DNA of 64,000 nt from Streptomyces sp. MRC013 (GCF_023614235.1 NZ_CP094264.1:744001-808000); one strand, 5' to 3'. Shown: positions 53,867-62,860, numbered from the stretch's first letter. Notes: a model not told the origin generated them from the sequence alone. Program-made: numbers and translations.

Positions 53867-54934
53867 ATGGACGGCAGGAGCAGGTCACCGGTGGCGGCCG
53901 GCCCCCAGGAGATCTTCACCGACCTGCGGGCCGTCGCCGACCGGGTGCGGGAGGGACTGGCGCGGGAGGTGCCGGAGTCGGCGTACGAACCCCCCGCCGA
54001 CCAGGCCCCGGGCGAGGAGATCGCCCGGTTCGCCGCGCAGGAGCGGGCCCGGGTGCTGGAGGCGGGGGCGCGCGGGCTGGAGAAGCTGGCGGCGGGCCGC
54101 GACGACGAGGTCGGCGACGACGAGTCGTTCGGGATGGAGGCGATCGTCCTGCTGGAGGGCCGGCCCGCGATCCTCGTGCAGAACGGCGACTTCCCGCCGC
54201 AGGAGGGCGACTGGGCCGTGCTGGACGCCCAGCGGGCCGCGATCCGCCGGACCCTGGCGCGGGTGGGCCGGGTCGAGGTGTCCGGGCACGCCAACCTCGA
54301 CTGGGTGGGCACGGCGTTCCTGGTCGGCGAGGACGTGGTGATGACCAACCGCCACGTGGCGCTGGAGTTCGCCCGGGACGACGACCCGGTGGAGTGGGCG
54401 TTCCGGCCGGGGCTCGGCGCGGCCCTGGACCTGACCCGCGAGTACGGCGCGCTGCCCGGCGCGGGCGGGCCGGCGTACGCGGTGGCGGAGGTGATCGGCA
54501 TCCACCGGGAGGTGGACATGGCGCTGCTGCGGGTCGCCCCCGTGCCGGGCGGGCAGGCGCTGCCGTCGCCGCTGGCCGTGGCGGCGGACGCCCCCGCCGC
54601 GCTGCCGGGCCGGCCGGTGTACGTGGTGGGGCATCCGGCGTGGGACGGGCGGCGCAACGAGCCCGAGGCGATGCGCCGGATCTTCATGGACGTCTACAAC
54701 GTGAAGCGCCTCCAGCCGGGCGCGGCCGGCCGGTTGCTGCCGGAGCGGAACGTGCTGACGCACGACTGCTCCACGCTGGGCGGCAACAGCGGCTCCCCCG
54801 TCCTCGGCCTGGACGACCACCGCGTCCTGGGCCTCCACTTCGGCGGGCGGTACGGCTTCGGCAACTACGCGGTGCCGCTGTGGTCGATGCTGGACGACCC
54901 GCTGGTGCGGCGTGCGGGGCTGAACTTCGTCTGA
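53867..54934 (+). CDS. trypsin-like serine protease, second copy
   Basis: 355 residues, ATG 53867 with GGAGGAG seven bases upstream. The N-terminal helical region of about 90 residues is not EAD1 and is not recognised. The protease domain has H163 (DVVMTNRHVALEF), an Asp in IHREVDMALLRV (about 224) and Ser in STLGGNSGSPVLGLDDHRV (about 309). It is Glu-endopeptidase/HtrA-like in pattern but has no PDZ domain and no signal peptide. It differs from the neighbour in sequence except for the catalytic blocks. It closes the cluster, 24 bases after the EAD1 protease. Confidence 0.87.
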   Translation: MDGRSRSPVAAGPQEIFTDLRAVADRVREGLAREVPESAYEPPADQAPGEEIARFAAQERARVLEAGARGLEKLAAGRDDEVGDDESFGMEAIVLLEGRPAILVQNGDFPPQEGDWAVLDAQRAAIRRTLARVGRVEVSGHANLDWVGTAFLVGEDVVMTNRHVALEFARDDDPVEWAFRPGLGAALDLTREYGALPGAGGPAYAVAEVIGIHREVDMALLRVAPVPGGQALPSPLAVAADAPAALPGRPVYVVGHPAWDGRRNEPEAMRRIFMDVYNVKRLQPGAAGRLLPERNVLTHDCSTLGGNSGSPVLGLDDHRVLGLHFGGRYGFGNYAVPLWSMLDDPLVRRAGLNFV

Positions 54935-55125
54935 GACGGGGCGCCGGGGGCCGGGCGCCCGCGGGTCGGGGTGGGGACGGCGCGGGGCGGGGTGCGCCCC
55001 GGAGCACGGGCGCCGGGACGGGCCGCGGGGATCCGGGTCCCCCGCGGGCGGGCGGCGCCCGCGGGGCGGTGGCACCGGCTCCCCGGGCACACGCCCCCGG
55101 CCGGCCCGGAAGCCCCGGGGCCGGT

Positions 55126-55878
55126 TCAGGGGCGCGGGCCGGTTCGGAGGCTCAGGCCGAAGAGGCGGGCGGCGTTGCGCCACAGCACCTGATCCAGCTC
55201 GTCGTCGGTGAAGTGCGCGTCGCGGACGACACCGAGCGAGACGCACGGGTCGACCAGGGTGGCGTCCGTCCCGAACAGGATGCGCTCGACGGGCACTCCG
55301 GCCTCGCGGGCGTACGCGACGCGCCCCGCGTCGGTGGCGGTCCGGCAGTGCTCCAGGTAGAGCCGGTCGCAGGAGGCCGCGGCGTGCGCCGCCTCGCGCC
55401 AGGCGTCGCCGCCCGCGTGGCCCAGGATGACGCGCAGCCCGGGGCGGGCCTCGACGAGTTCGGGGAGGAGGGCGACCTCGGCGCCCCAGGTGTGCAGCAG
55501 GAGCGGTACGCCCGCCTCGGCGACCACGTCGAAGGCGGCGGCCATCTCGGGCGAGCCGGGCAGGCGGCCCGGGTAGGTGGTGTGGATCTTCGCTCCGACG
55601 AACCGCCCGGTGTCGAGGCAGCGCCGCAGGTCGGCGGCGCTCTCCTCGATGCGGTTGGGGTTGACGACGGCGTAGCCGAGGAGGCGGGGACGGGTCGCGA
55701 GGGCCTTGTGGAGGGCGGCGTTGCCCGCGACCGCGTCGTACACGACGGCCTCGGAGGCGGAGACGAGCTGCAGGTCGATGCCGTACCGGTCCATCTGGCG
55801 GAGGTTGGTGTCGGCGTCGCCGGACGTCAGGTGGAACGGCCAGTGGCCCACGTGGGCGTGCACGTCGATGATCGGCAT
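55126..55878 (-). CDS. amidohydrolase (TIM barrel, ACMSD-like)
   Basis: 250 residues from ATG 55878, MPIIDVHAHVGHWPFHLTSG. The DVHAH zinc motif is at the N-terminus. VGAKIHTTYPGRLPGSPEMA, PLLLHTWGAEVALLPELVEA and VILGHAGGDAWREAAHAAAS supply the later His ligands, and RILFGTDATLVDP the closing Asp. Members hydrolyse or decarboxylate small aromatic or lactone substrates. The substrate is unknown. It is coupled to the upstream amidohydrolase-like gene by TGATG, so the two may form a heterodimer or act in sequence. Confidence 0.88.
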   Translation of the reverse strand: MPIIDVHAHVGHWPFHLTSGDADTNLRQMDRYGIDLQLVSASEAVVYDAVAGNAALHKALATRPRLLGYAVVNPNRIEESAADLRRCLDTGRFVGAKIHTTYPGRLPGSPEMAAAFDVVAEAGVPLLLHTWGAEVALLPELVEARPGLRVILGHAGGDAWREAAHAAASCDRLYLEHCRTATDAGRVAYAREAGVPVERILFGTDATLVDPCVSLGVVRDAHFTDDELDQVLWRNAARLFGLSLRTGPRP

Positions 55879-56642
55879 CAGACGAGCAGCTCCTCGACGT
55901 TCTTCGTGGCGATCGCGGCGCGGTCGTCGGCGGAGATGTCGGCGTACCGCAGCTTCAGCGTCTGGGGTGAGACGTCCATGAAGGGCGTGCGCGACCCGAA
56001 GACGAGGTGGCGGGCGCCCACGGACTCGACGACCCGCTCGATGGAGTCGGGCCCGGAGAGCATCCGGGTGGTGGCCCGGAACCCGGGTTCGTCGCGGGCG
56101 AGGAGGAGGAAGTCGGCGAGGACGTACGCGTGGAGGTCGAGGAACACGACGTCGGCGCCCCGGCCGGTGAGCGGCGGGCCGAAGCGGCGCGGGTCGCCGT
56201 CGTGGAGGAGGACCATGCCGCGCTCGGCGGCCAGCCGGACGGTCCTGCGGTAGCCGGGGAAGTCGGGTTCGGCGCCCTGGTCGACGGTGAACAGGCGCAG
56301 GAACCGGACGCCCGCGGCGGCGAGTTCGTCCAGGCGCGCCTCGGCGGCGAGGGCGTCGCGCAGGTCGACGGTGCCGACGGGACGCAGCTCGGGGCAGCCG
56401 GCGAGGTCGCGGAGCGTCTCGGCGTTGCCGCCCGCGTCGTCGAAGAGGGCGCCGCGGGTGGACAGGGCCAGCGCCCCGGCGACGGGCGACCCGGCGAGCC
56501 GGGCCCGCACCTCGGCCAGGGTGGTGTCGCGGTGGTGCCGGGGCCAGGGGCCGTACAGCACGTCGACGTCCCATCCGACCTGCTCCTCGGCCGTGGGCCG
56601 CAGCCACGCGTACCCGCCCACACCGCCCCCTTCCGTCGACAC
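55878..56642 (-). CDS. amidohydrolase-family protein, possibly metal-poor
   Basis: 254 residues from GTG 56642. It resembles the next gene in overall barrel pattern: GVRFLRLFTVDQGAEPDFPG, MVLLHDGDPRRFGPPLTGRG, DVVFLDLHAYVLADFLLLA, and the family end HLVFGSRTPFMDVSPQTLKL with ISADDRAAIATKNVEELL. It lacks the N-terminal DxHxH zinc motif, so it may be a non-catalytic partner of the following enzyme. Stop and next start share one base (TGATG). The start is approximate; an internal Val start nine codons on is possible. Confidence 0.78.
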   Translation of the reverse strand: MSTEGGGVGGYAWLRPTAEEQVGWDVDVLYGPWPRHHRDTTLAEVRARLAGSPVAGALALSTRGALFDDAGGNAETLRDLAGCPELRPVGTVDLRDALAAEARLDELAAAGVRFLRLFTVDQGAEPDFPGYRRTVRLAAERGMVLLHDGDPRRFGPPLTGRGADVVFLDLHAYVLADFLLLARDEPGFRATTRMLSGPDSIERVVESVGARHLVFGSRTPFMDVSPQTLKLRYADISADDRAAIATKNVEELLV

Positions 56643-56977
56643 TTGCGACCAGGCCCGAAACTAGAACGGCGAGCGGGCGGCGTCAACGAGGCGGGGCCAC
56701 GGCCGGGCCGGGCGCACCCCGGCGGCCCGCGGTCCGCGGGCGGCGGGCGGCGGGCGGCGGGCGGCGAGCGGACCGCGGCAGGCGGCGGACCGCGGTGGAC
56801 GGCGCGCGGGTGGAGCCCGCCGCCCCGGACCGCCCCGCCCCGGACCGGTGCCGGTGCCGACTGCGGTGCCGTGCGCGCCGTGCCCCGTCGCGTGGCCCGG
56901 CCGCGCCCCTCGGGGCGGTCGCGTTTGGCGCGACGGGCGCGGAGCACTCGCCCCGGGGAGGGAGAAGGGAGGCCGTC
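56643..56977. other. intergenic region between divergent genes
   Basis: About 335 bases. No gene seen. It has runs of GGCGGGC/GCGGACC repeats at 56745-56800 and a less GC-rich patch ACTTGCGACCAGGCCCGAAA at 56641-56660, which is the likely promoter for the leftward amidohydrolases. A strong GGGAGGGAGAAGGGAGG before 56978 is the ribosome binding site for the rightward gene. Confidence 0.4.
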
Positions 56978-57652
56978 GTGATCCTGGAGGAGGTCGCCCT
57001 GCCCGCGGCGGACGGTTCCGCGCTCCGCGGCGATCTGGCCCTGCCCGCGTCGGTGCCGGTGATGGTGGTGTTCGCGCACGGCAGCGGGAGTTCCCGGCAC
57101 AGTCCGCGCAACCGGGTCGTGGCCGCGGCGCTGCGGAAGGCGGGCATGGGCACCCTGCTGATGGACCTGCTCACGGAGCGGGAGGAGCGCCACGACCTGC
57201 TGACCGCCGAGTACCGGTTCGACATCGACCTGCTGTCGTCGCGGGTCGTGTCCGCGGTCGACTGGCTCGCCGACGTGCCCGCGACGCGGACGCTGGGGGT
57301 GGGGCTGTTCGGGGCGAGCACCGGCGCGGCGGCGGCGCTGCGCGCGGCCGCGGAGCGCCCCGCGCGCGTGCGGTCCGTGGTGTCGCGCGGCGGGCGCCCC
57401 GACCTGGCCGGGGACGCGCTGGCGCGGGTGGCCGCCCCGGTCCTGCTGATCGTCGGTGAGGAGGACCCGGAGGTGCTGCGCCTGAACCGGGAGGCGGCCG
57501 GGCGGCTGGGGGCACCGCACCGGGTGGAGGTCGTGCCCGGCGCCGGCCACCTCTTCGAGGAGCCGGGCGCGCTGGAGCACGTGGTCCGCGCGGCGCGGGA
57601 GTGGTTCCGGCGGCCGGGCGGCGCGTCCGACGCTCCCGGCGGACGGACGTGA
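56978..57652 (+). CDS. alpha/beta hydrolase, dienelactone-hydrolase type
   Basis: 224 residues from GTG 56978, chosen from the strong binding site upstream. Typical of the DLH-like family found beside phosphoribosyltransferase genes: VVFAHGSGSSRHSPRNRVVA, nucleophile elbow LFGASTGAAAAL, acid in LLIVGEEDPEVLRLN and base in GAGHLFEEPG. The catalytic Ser, Asp and His are therefore present. In actinobacteria the hydrolase and the phosphoribosyltransferase are often fused or paired. Here they are 41 bases apart. Substrate unknown. Confidence 0.88.
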   Translation: MILEEVALPAADGSALRGDLALPASVPVMVVFAHGSGSSRHSPRNRVVAAALRKAGMGTLLMDLLTEREERHDLLTAEYRFDIDLLSSRVVSAVDWLADVPATRTLGVGLFGASTGAAAALRAAAERPARVRSVVSRGGRPDLAGDALARVAAPVLLIVGEEDPEVLRLNREAAGRLGAPHRVEVVPGAGHLFEEPGALEHVVRAAREWFRRPGGASDAPGGRT

Positions 57653-57693
57653 CCGACCGGAGGGCGCCGCGGCGAGGGGGTGAGGAGGCGGTG

Positions 57694-58377
57694 ATGGAGT
57701 TGCGGTTCGAGGACCGGCGGGACGCGGGGCGCCTGCTCGGTGAGCGGGTACGGGCGCGGGCGGCCGAGCAGCGGTGGCCCGACCCGGTCGTACTGGCCCT
57801 GCCGCGGGGCGGCGTCCCGGTCGGGGCGGAGGTGGCGCGGGCGCTCGACGCGCCGCTGGACGTGCTGGTCGTGCGGAAGATCGGGATGCCCGGTCGGCCG
57901 GAGGTCGGCATCGGCGCGATCGCCGGGGAGGCGCCGCCCCTCTTCGACGAGCGGGCGCTGGCGATGCTCGGCATCACCCCGGACGAGTTGGGCGCCGACG
58001 TGGCGCGGGAGCGCACCGAGCTGCACCGGCGGGAGGCCCTGTACCGGCGCGGCGGTCCCGGTCCGGACCTGCGGGGCCGGACGGCCCTGCTGGTCGACGA
58101 CGGCCTGGCGACGGGCGTCACGGCCCGCGCGGCGATCCGGCTGCTGCGGGGCGAGGCGCCCGGGCGGCTGGTGCTGGCGGTCCCCGTGGGCGACCGCCGG
58201 GCCGTGGCGGGGCTGCGGCCCGAGGTGGACGACCTGGTCTGCCTCTCCGAGCCCGCGGACTTCCACGCAGTGGGTCTGTGGTACGAGGACTTCGACCAGG
58301 TGCCGGACGAGGAGGTGCTCCGGGTGCTGGGCGACCTGTCGGCCCCGGACCGCCTGCGCCCCACCCGGCACCGGTGA
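57694..58377 (+). CDS. type I phosphoribosyltransferase
   Basis: 227 residues from ATG 57694 with GGTGAGGAGG upstream. MELRFEDRRDAGRLLGERVR is the normal start. PVVLALPRGGVPVGAEVARA and LDVLVVRKIGMPGRPEVGIG bind the pyrophosphate. The PRPP signature is TALLVDDGLATGVTARAAIR. The family (with the preceding hydrolase) has no proven substrate; members may salvage a base or act on stress-related nucleotides. Full length, no odd features. Confidence 0.9.
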   Translation: MELRFEDRRDAGRLLGERVRARAAEQRWPDPVVLALPRGGVPVGAEVARALDAPLDVLVVRKIGMPGRPEVGIGAIAGEAPPLFDERALAMLGITPDELGADVARERTELHRREALYRRGGPGPDLRGRTALLVDDGLATGVTARAAIRLLRGEAPGRLVLAVPVGDRRAVAGLRPEVDDLVCLSEPADFHAVGLWYEDFDQVPDEEVLRVLGDLSAPDRLRPTRHR

Positions 58378-59193
58378 CCCCCGACCGACCACGCCCCACC
58401 CGGCGCCGGCGGCCCCGGAGACCCGACCCCCTCCCGGGTCCTGGCCCCGGCGCCCGGCACCGAGGCCGGGAGGGCGGTCGGCTCCCTCACAGGCATCGGC
58501 GACGGCGACGGCAACGGTCCCGCCGCCTCCCGCTCCCTCCGGCCGCCTCGCCACCTGCCCCGGCCCCGCGCCCGCGTCCCGGCGGGAGGGGCCCTCCGCC
58601 CGCGGCGGACGCCCCTCCCCCGAGGCGGCGGACGGCTCGGGGGGCCTTCCGCCCCGCCGCGTCCGCCTCGCTCCCCCAGCCCGGGTCGCGCGCCTGCCAC
58701 GACCGCGGACACCGCGGCGGGAGGCACCGCGCCGTCGCCCCCATCGCGCTCGCTCGACGCCGCCCGCCACGGAGCGGCCGTGCCGGCCGCGGACGGCTGT
58801 GACGGACACGTCCGCCCACGGCGCCCGGCCCGTACGGCGGCGGGAAGCGGACGGCCGGTTGCCCGTGGGGACGGGCGTCGCGGACAGCCCGCCGGACGGT
58901 ACCGGCCCGGCTCCGCGTCACGGATCGACCCGATCCGGCGCTCGCCGCCGTGCTGAACGACGCCCGCCCCGCCCCGGTACGGCCACGCGGCGGGCAGGAC
59001 CTGCCCGCCGCCGGCCGCCTTCCGGATGCCGGATACCGGAACACCGTGCGCACTCGCCCACCCGTCCCGCACCGGCCGCGTGGAGAGCCCCGGTCACGGC
59101 CTCCGCACGACTCCCGGGGACGGACGCCTCGATCTCCAGGCGCGTCGTGTCCGGATCCCGGCGGCCCGTGCGACCAGCGCTTTCGCGGGAGGT
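58378..59193. other. 816-base region without a supported gene
   Basis: Long open frames exist on both strands, but none has a start with a binding site, a recognisable product or consistent third-position GC. Composition is Pro/Arg-type GC-rich in all frames. The part 58900-59190 is somewhat less GC-rich (GTGCTGAACGACGCC, GATGCCGGATACCGGAACACC) and may be decayed coding sequence. I could not identify it. Confidence 0.4.
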
Positions 59194-59841
59194 CTAGTGC
59201 GGCGGCACCGTCACGGCGGTGACCGCCAGGGCCCCGTCCACGGCCCACCGCCCGGTGAAGCCCTCCGCCGGGACGGCCGGGTCGCGCCGGAGGAGTCGCG
59301 CCGTGAACGTCCCGTCCGGCGCGAAGGCCAGCTCGGCCTCCTCGTGGCCGAGCCAGCGGCGGGTGAGCGGGAACCACGCCTTGTACACCGACTCCTTCGC
59401 GCTGAACAGCAGCCGGTCCCAGTGCACCCCCGGGTGCAGTCGGGCCAGTGCCGCCAGGTGGGCCCGTTCGGCCTCCGAGGCAACCATGTCCAGGACGCCG
59501 TCCGGCAGCGGCAGGTGGTCCTCGGCGTCGATCCCGAGGGACCGCAGGTCGGTGTCGCGCGCCACGGCCGCCGCCCGGTACCCCTGGCAGTGGGTCAGGC
59601 TGCCGACGATCCGGTCCGGCCACACGGGCGCCCCGCGCTCGCCGCGGGGCACGGGCACGGGCGCGACGCCCAGCCCGGCGAGGGCCCGCCGCGCGCACCA
59701 CCGGGCGGTGGTGAACTCCCGGCGCCGCTTGTCCACCGCGCGGCTCACCTCCTCGGCCTCCGTGCCGAGCAGCGGCAGGCCGGGCGGGTCGTCGAAGGCC
59801 TCGGCGACGGACACCGCGGACGGCAGTATCAGGTCGATCAC
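59194..59841 (-). CDS. 4'-phosphopantetheinyl transferase (Sfp/EntD type)
   Basis: 215 residues from GTG 59841, with GGGGGGAG nine bases upstream. It starts VIDLILPSAVSVAEAFDDPP. RREFTTARWCARRALAGLG is the CoA-binding helix. VGSLTHCQGYRAAAVARDTD and SLGIDAEDHLPL carry the Mg-binding Asp and Glu. LLFSAKESVYKAWFPLTRRW is the W/F-x-x-KES signature. It transfers phosphopantetheine from CoA to carrier proteins of polyketide, peptide or siderophore synthesis. No such synthase is in the window, so it may serve clusters elsewhere. Confidence 0.93.
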   Translation of the reverse strand: MIDLILPSAVSVAEAFDDPPGLPLLGTEAEEVSRAVDKRRREFTTARWCARRALAGLGVAPVPVPRGERGAPVWPDRIVGSLTHCQGYRAAAVARDTDLRSLGIDAEDHLPLPDGVLDMVASEAERAHLAALARLHPGVHWDRLLFSAKESVYKAWFPLTRRWLGHEEAELAFAPDGTFTARLLRRDPAVPAEGFTGRWAVDGALAVTAVTVPPH

Positions 59842-60257
59842 GGACGTTCGCTCCCCCCTGGCACGGCCGGCACGATCGGCACGGCTGCCGCGACCGGCAC
59901 GGCGGCACCGCTCCGACGGGGACACCCTCGCACATGGACGCGCGGTCGGATCGCCGTCTGACCGGATGAGGGTGCTGAACGTCCGGCGGCGGCGCCCTAC
60001 CGGGCCGGAAGGGGCCACGCGGCGGCGGCTCCGTCGCCCCGCCCCGGGGGACCGTGCCGTACGGGCGGGAGGAGCGGGCCGCCGGGGCGTCCCCGCCGGC
60101 CATACCCGGGCCATACCCGGGGCGTCCCCGCCGCCCCCGCTGCCGGGGCGGCGGGGACTGTGGCCGGGAGGCGGTCGCGGCTCCCCGACGGCCGCGCGCT
60201 CCCGGCCGGGCTGCGCCCCGGTCCGCGACCCCGGGTTCCGCGGGTCCGCCCCGCTCG
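59842..60257. other. 416-base region without a supported gene
   Basis: Very GC-rich and without a convincing frame. The part next to 59841 (CCGGCACGATCGGCACGGCT, a CCGGCACGG-type direct repeat at 59868-59906) is the likely promoter region of the transferase gene. Nothing else was seen. Confidence 0.4.
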
Positions 60258-60446
60258 CTAGGCGCCCTCCCCCGGGGACCCGGCTTCCGGTTCCGTCCCG
60301 TCCTCCTCCTCGGCGAACCGCTCCCCCTCCGCCTGGGACGGGGTCGTCCGGGCCACGTCGGGGTGCTCCTGCGCGTCCGGGTCCCGTTCCCCCTCCGCCT
60401 GGGACGGGGTGGGGTAGCCCCACGGGTCGCTCATGGGGTCGTTCAT
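60258..60446 (-). CDS. small acidic protein with a repeated TPSQAEGER motif
   Basis: 62 residues from ATG 60446, with GGAGG six bases upstream. TPSQAEGER is present twice, at residues 13-21 and 35-43, spaced by 22 residues, with the DNA copies also nearly identical. The rest is acidic and disordered (MNDPMSDPWGY, DAQEHPDVA, EEEDGTEPEAG). There is no membrane segment. I do not recognise an assigned family. The exact peptide repeat, good binding site and normal start make it a likely gene although short. It could be a precursor peptide or a small regulatory protein; neither can be shown. Confidence 0.65.
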   Translation of the reverse strand: MNDPMSDPWGYPTPSQAEGERDPDAQEHPDVARTTPSQAEGERFAEEEDGTEPEAGSPGEGA

Positions 60447-61041
60447 GTCACGCCTCCGGTGGATCCGCCGTTCCTGCCGCCCCGGCCCGGGGCGGAGAGG
60501 CTACGGGTACCCGGGCCGGCGGCCTCCCCACCCCTCCCCGCCGGGCACCTCCCCGGACGGCTCCCGTCCCGGCGGCGCCGGCCCCGGGAAACCCGCAGTA
60601 CACATGACGATCGTTTGTTGTATGAGCGGATTTAAATAAGTATCCGTAGCGCTCTCCGCCCGTATGGTCGAGCGCATTGTTTTGGCCATAGCTTTTCTGC
60701 CATCCGGTCGACCGGACGCGCTCGACGGCGGCGATCCGTCGAGCGCGTGACGGCCGGCCGGTGCGCTGCGCGATGGAAGGACGTCGCGTGCGGACGCGCC
60801 CCGGCCCACAAGGCCGCAGCGACCGCACCGCACATCCCCCGGCGTCCGGCTCACGAGCGCGCCGAGTCCGTCGACGCCTGGAACCGGGACCTCCTCGCCG
60901 CCGCACGTCCGGCCGCCACAACCCCCACCCCGTCCTGCCGCGGCCGCAGGAGCCCGGCTTGTCATGCGCGAATCACGCGTGGGCGCATCACGCGTGTGCG
61001 GTTCCACGGCGCCGGGTCGAACTTCCAGGAAAGGCGATACC
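60447..61041. other. 595-base region with an AT-rich island upstream of the subtilisin gene
   Basis: No gene. The patch 60597-60700 is the least GC-rich of the window and contains ACATGACGATCGTTTGTTG, TGAGCGGATTTAAATAAGTA and CATTGTTTTGGCCATAGC. It looks like a promoter or regulatory segment, possibly serving both directions. The subtilisin transcript could have a long leader. No riboswitch fold was recognised by eye. Confidence 0.4.
60972..61001 (+). promoter_or_regulatory. 15-bp tandem direct repeat, possible operator
   Basis: ATCACGCGTGGGCGC (60972-60986) is followed directly by ATCACGCGTGTGCGG (60987-61001). Twelve or more of 15 positions agree. It ends 40 bases before the TTG start of the subtilisin gene and could bind a regulator in tandem. 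Confidence 0.45.
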
Positions 61042-62835
61042 TTGAACGGCTACAGACGCGTTCGCACATCCCTCGTCGCGGCGACGGCCACCGCGCTGAT
61101 CTGCGTCGGCACGGCCGCCTCCGCCGCCGCGCCCGCCCCGGCCCCGGCCCCCGCCCCGGTGCCGGCCGCCCAGGCCGACCAGGCGCCCGTCGAGCGCCTC
61201 ATCGTCGGCTACAAGTCGATGAGCGCGGAGGCCAAGTCCGACTCCGCGGCCGGCAAGGACGCCGAGGCCAAGGGCAAGAAGGCGGGCGAGTCCCTCGACT
61301 TCGACCGCCGCCTGGGCACCGGCGCCGCCCTGATCAGCCTGGACGGCGCGGCCGACGAGAAGACCGCGGACACCGTCATGGCCGCCTTCCGGGCCGACCC
61401 GGACGTCGCCTACGTCGTCCCGGACCGCCGCGTGTACGCCACGGCCGCGACCCCCAACGACACCGAGTACAGCCGCCAGTGGGACCTCTTCGAGGCCACG
61501 GCCGGCATGAGGGTCCCCGGCGCCTGGGACAAGGCGACCGGTTCGGGCGTCAACGTCTCCGTGATCGACACCGGCTACGTCGCCCACTCCGACCTCTCCG
61601 CCAACATCGTCCCGGGCTACGACTTCATCTCCGACCCGTTCATGGCGAACGACGGCGGCGGCCGCGACGGCAACGCCGCCGACCCGGGCGACTGGATGCT
61701 CCAGGGCGAGTGCGGCGACAACTACCCGGAGCGGGACACCTCCAGCTCCTGGCACGGCACCCACGTCGCGGGCACCATCGCCGCCTCGACCCACAACGGC
61801 AAGGGCGTCGCCGGCATCGCGTACGACGCGAAGGTCCAGCCGGTCCGCGTGCTCGGCAAGTGCGGCGGCACGACGGCCGACATCATGGACGCCATCACCT
61901 GGTCCTCCGGCGGCTCCGTCGCGGGCGCGCCCTCCAACCCGTACCCCGCCGACGTCATCAACATGAGCCTCGGCGGCGGCGGCTCCTGCGACGCGGGCAC
62001 CCAGAGCGCCATCAACGCCGCCGTCAACCGCGGCTCCACGATCGTCGTCGCGGCCGGCAACAGCAACGTGAACGCCTCCGGCTTCAACCCGGCCAACTGC
62101 TCCAACGTCATCACCGTCGCCGCCTCGGACCGCGAGGGCAACCGCGCCTCGTACTCCAACTACGGCACCATCGTCGACATCACCGCCCCCGGCGGCGAGA
62201 CCGCGGCGAGCTCCGCCAACGGCATCTGGTCCACGCTGAACAGCGGCACCCGCGGCCCGGTCGGCGAGAACTACAAGGCCTACCAGGGCACCAGCATGGC
62301 CGCCCCGCACATCGCCGGCCTCGCCGCGCTGATGAAGCAGGCGAACCCGTCGATGACCCCGGCGCAGATCGAGTCCACGATCAAGAGCAAGGCCCGTCCG
62401 CTGCCCGGTTACTGCTCCGGCGGCTGCGGCGCGGGCCTGGCCGACGCGGCGGCCACCCTCGGCGCGGGCGGCGGCACCCAGCCGCCGTCGGGCACGGTCT
62501 TCACCAACTCGTCCAACGTGAACATCGTGGACAACGCCACCGTCACGTCCTCCATCGCAGTCAGCGGGATCAGCGGCTACGCCTCCTCCACCCTCAAGGT
62601 CGACGTCGACATCAAGCACACCTACCGCGGTGACCTGAAGATCGAGCTCGTCGCCCCGAGCGGCGCCGCCGCCCTGCTGAAGGACGTCAGCTCCGGCGAC
62701 AGCGCCGACAACGTCGTCACCACCTACACCGTGGACGCCTCCAGCGTCCTGGCGAGCGGCACCTGGAAGCTCCGCGTGACCGACGGCTACAGCGGTGACA
62801 CCGGTTACATCGACTCCTGGAGCCTGACCTTCTGA
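61042..62835 (+). CDS. secreted subtilisin-like protease (S8) with P domain
   Basis: 597 residues, probably from TTG 61042 (AGGAAAGG seven bases upstream, followed at once by the signal peptide NGYRRVRTSLVAATATALIC). A start at 60964 would put 26 residues before it. Signal peptide about 1-28, inhibitor I9-like propeptide about 49-130, catalytic domain with D176 (VSVIDTGYV), H238 (SSWHGTHVAGTI), oxyanion Asn340 (VVAAGNSN) and S418 (GTSMAAPHIAG). A C-terminal proprotein-convertase P domain is at about 505-597 (VDIKHTYRGDLKIELVAPSG). It is an extracellular protease. A terminator follows. Codon use shows unusually strong third-position C, suggesting high expression. Confidence 0.93.
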   Translation: MNGYRRVRTSLVAATATALICVGTAASAAAPAPAPAPAPVPAAQADQAPVERLIVGYKSMSAEAKSDSAAGKDAEAKGKKAGESLDFDRRLGTGAALISLDGAADEKTADTVMAAFRADPDVAYVVPDRRVYATAATPNDTEYSRQWDLFEATAGMRVPGAWDKATGSGVNVSVIDTGYVAHSDLSANIVPGYDFISDPFMANDGGGRDGNAADPGDWMLQGECGDNYPERDTSSSWHGTHVAGTIAASTHNGKGVAGIAYDAKVQPVRVLGKCGGTTADIMDAITWSSGGSVAGAPSNPYPADVINMSLGGGGSCDAGTQSAINAAVNRGSTIVVAAGNSNVNASGFNPANCSNVITVAASDREGNRASYSNYGTIVDITAPGGETAASSANGIWSTLNSGTRGPVGENYKAYQGTSMAAPHIAGLAALMKQANPSMTPAQIESTIKSKARPLPGYCSGGCGAGLADAAATLGAGGGTQPPSGTVFTNSSNVNIVDNATVTSSIAVSGISGYASSTLKVDVDIKHTYRGDLKIELVAPSGAAALLKDVSSGDSADNVVTTYTVDASSVLASGTWKLRVTDGYSGDTGYIDSWSLTF

Positions 62836-62860
62836 CGGTCCCCGGCTCCGGTCCTCACCA

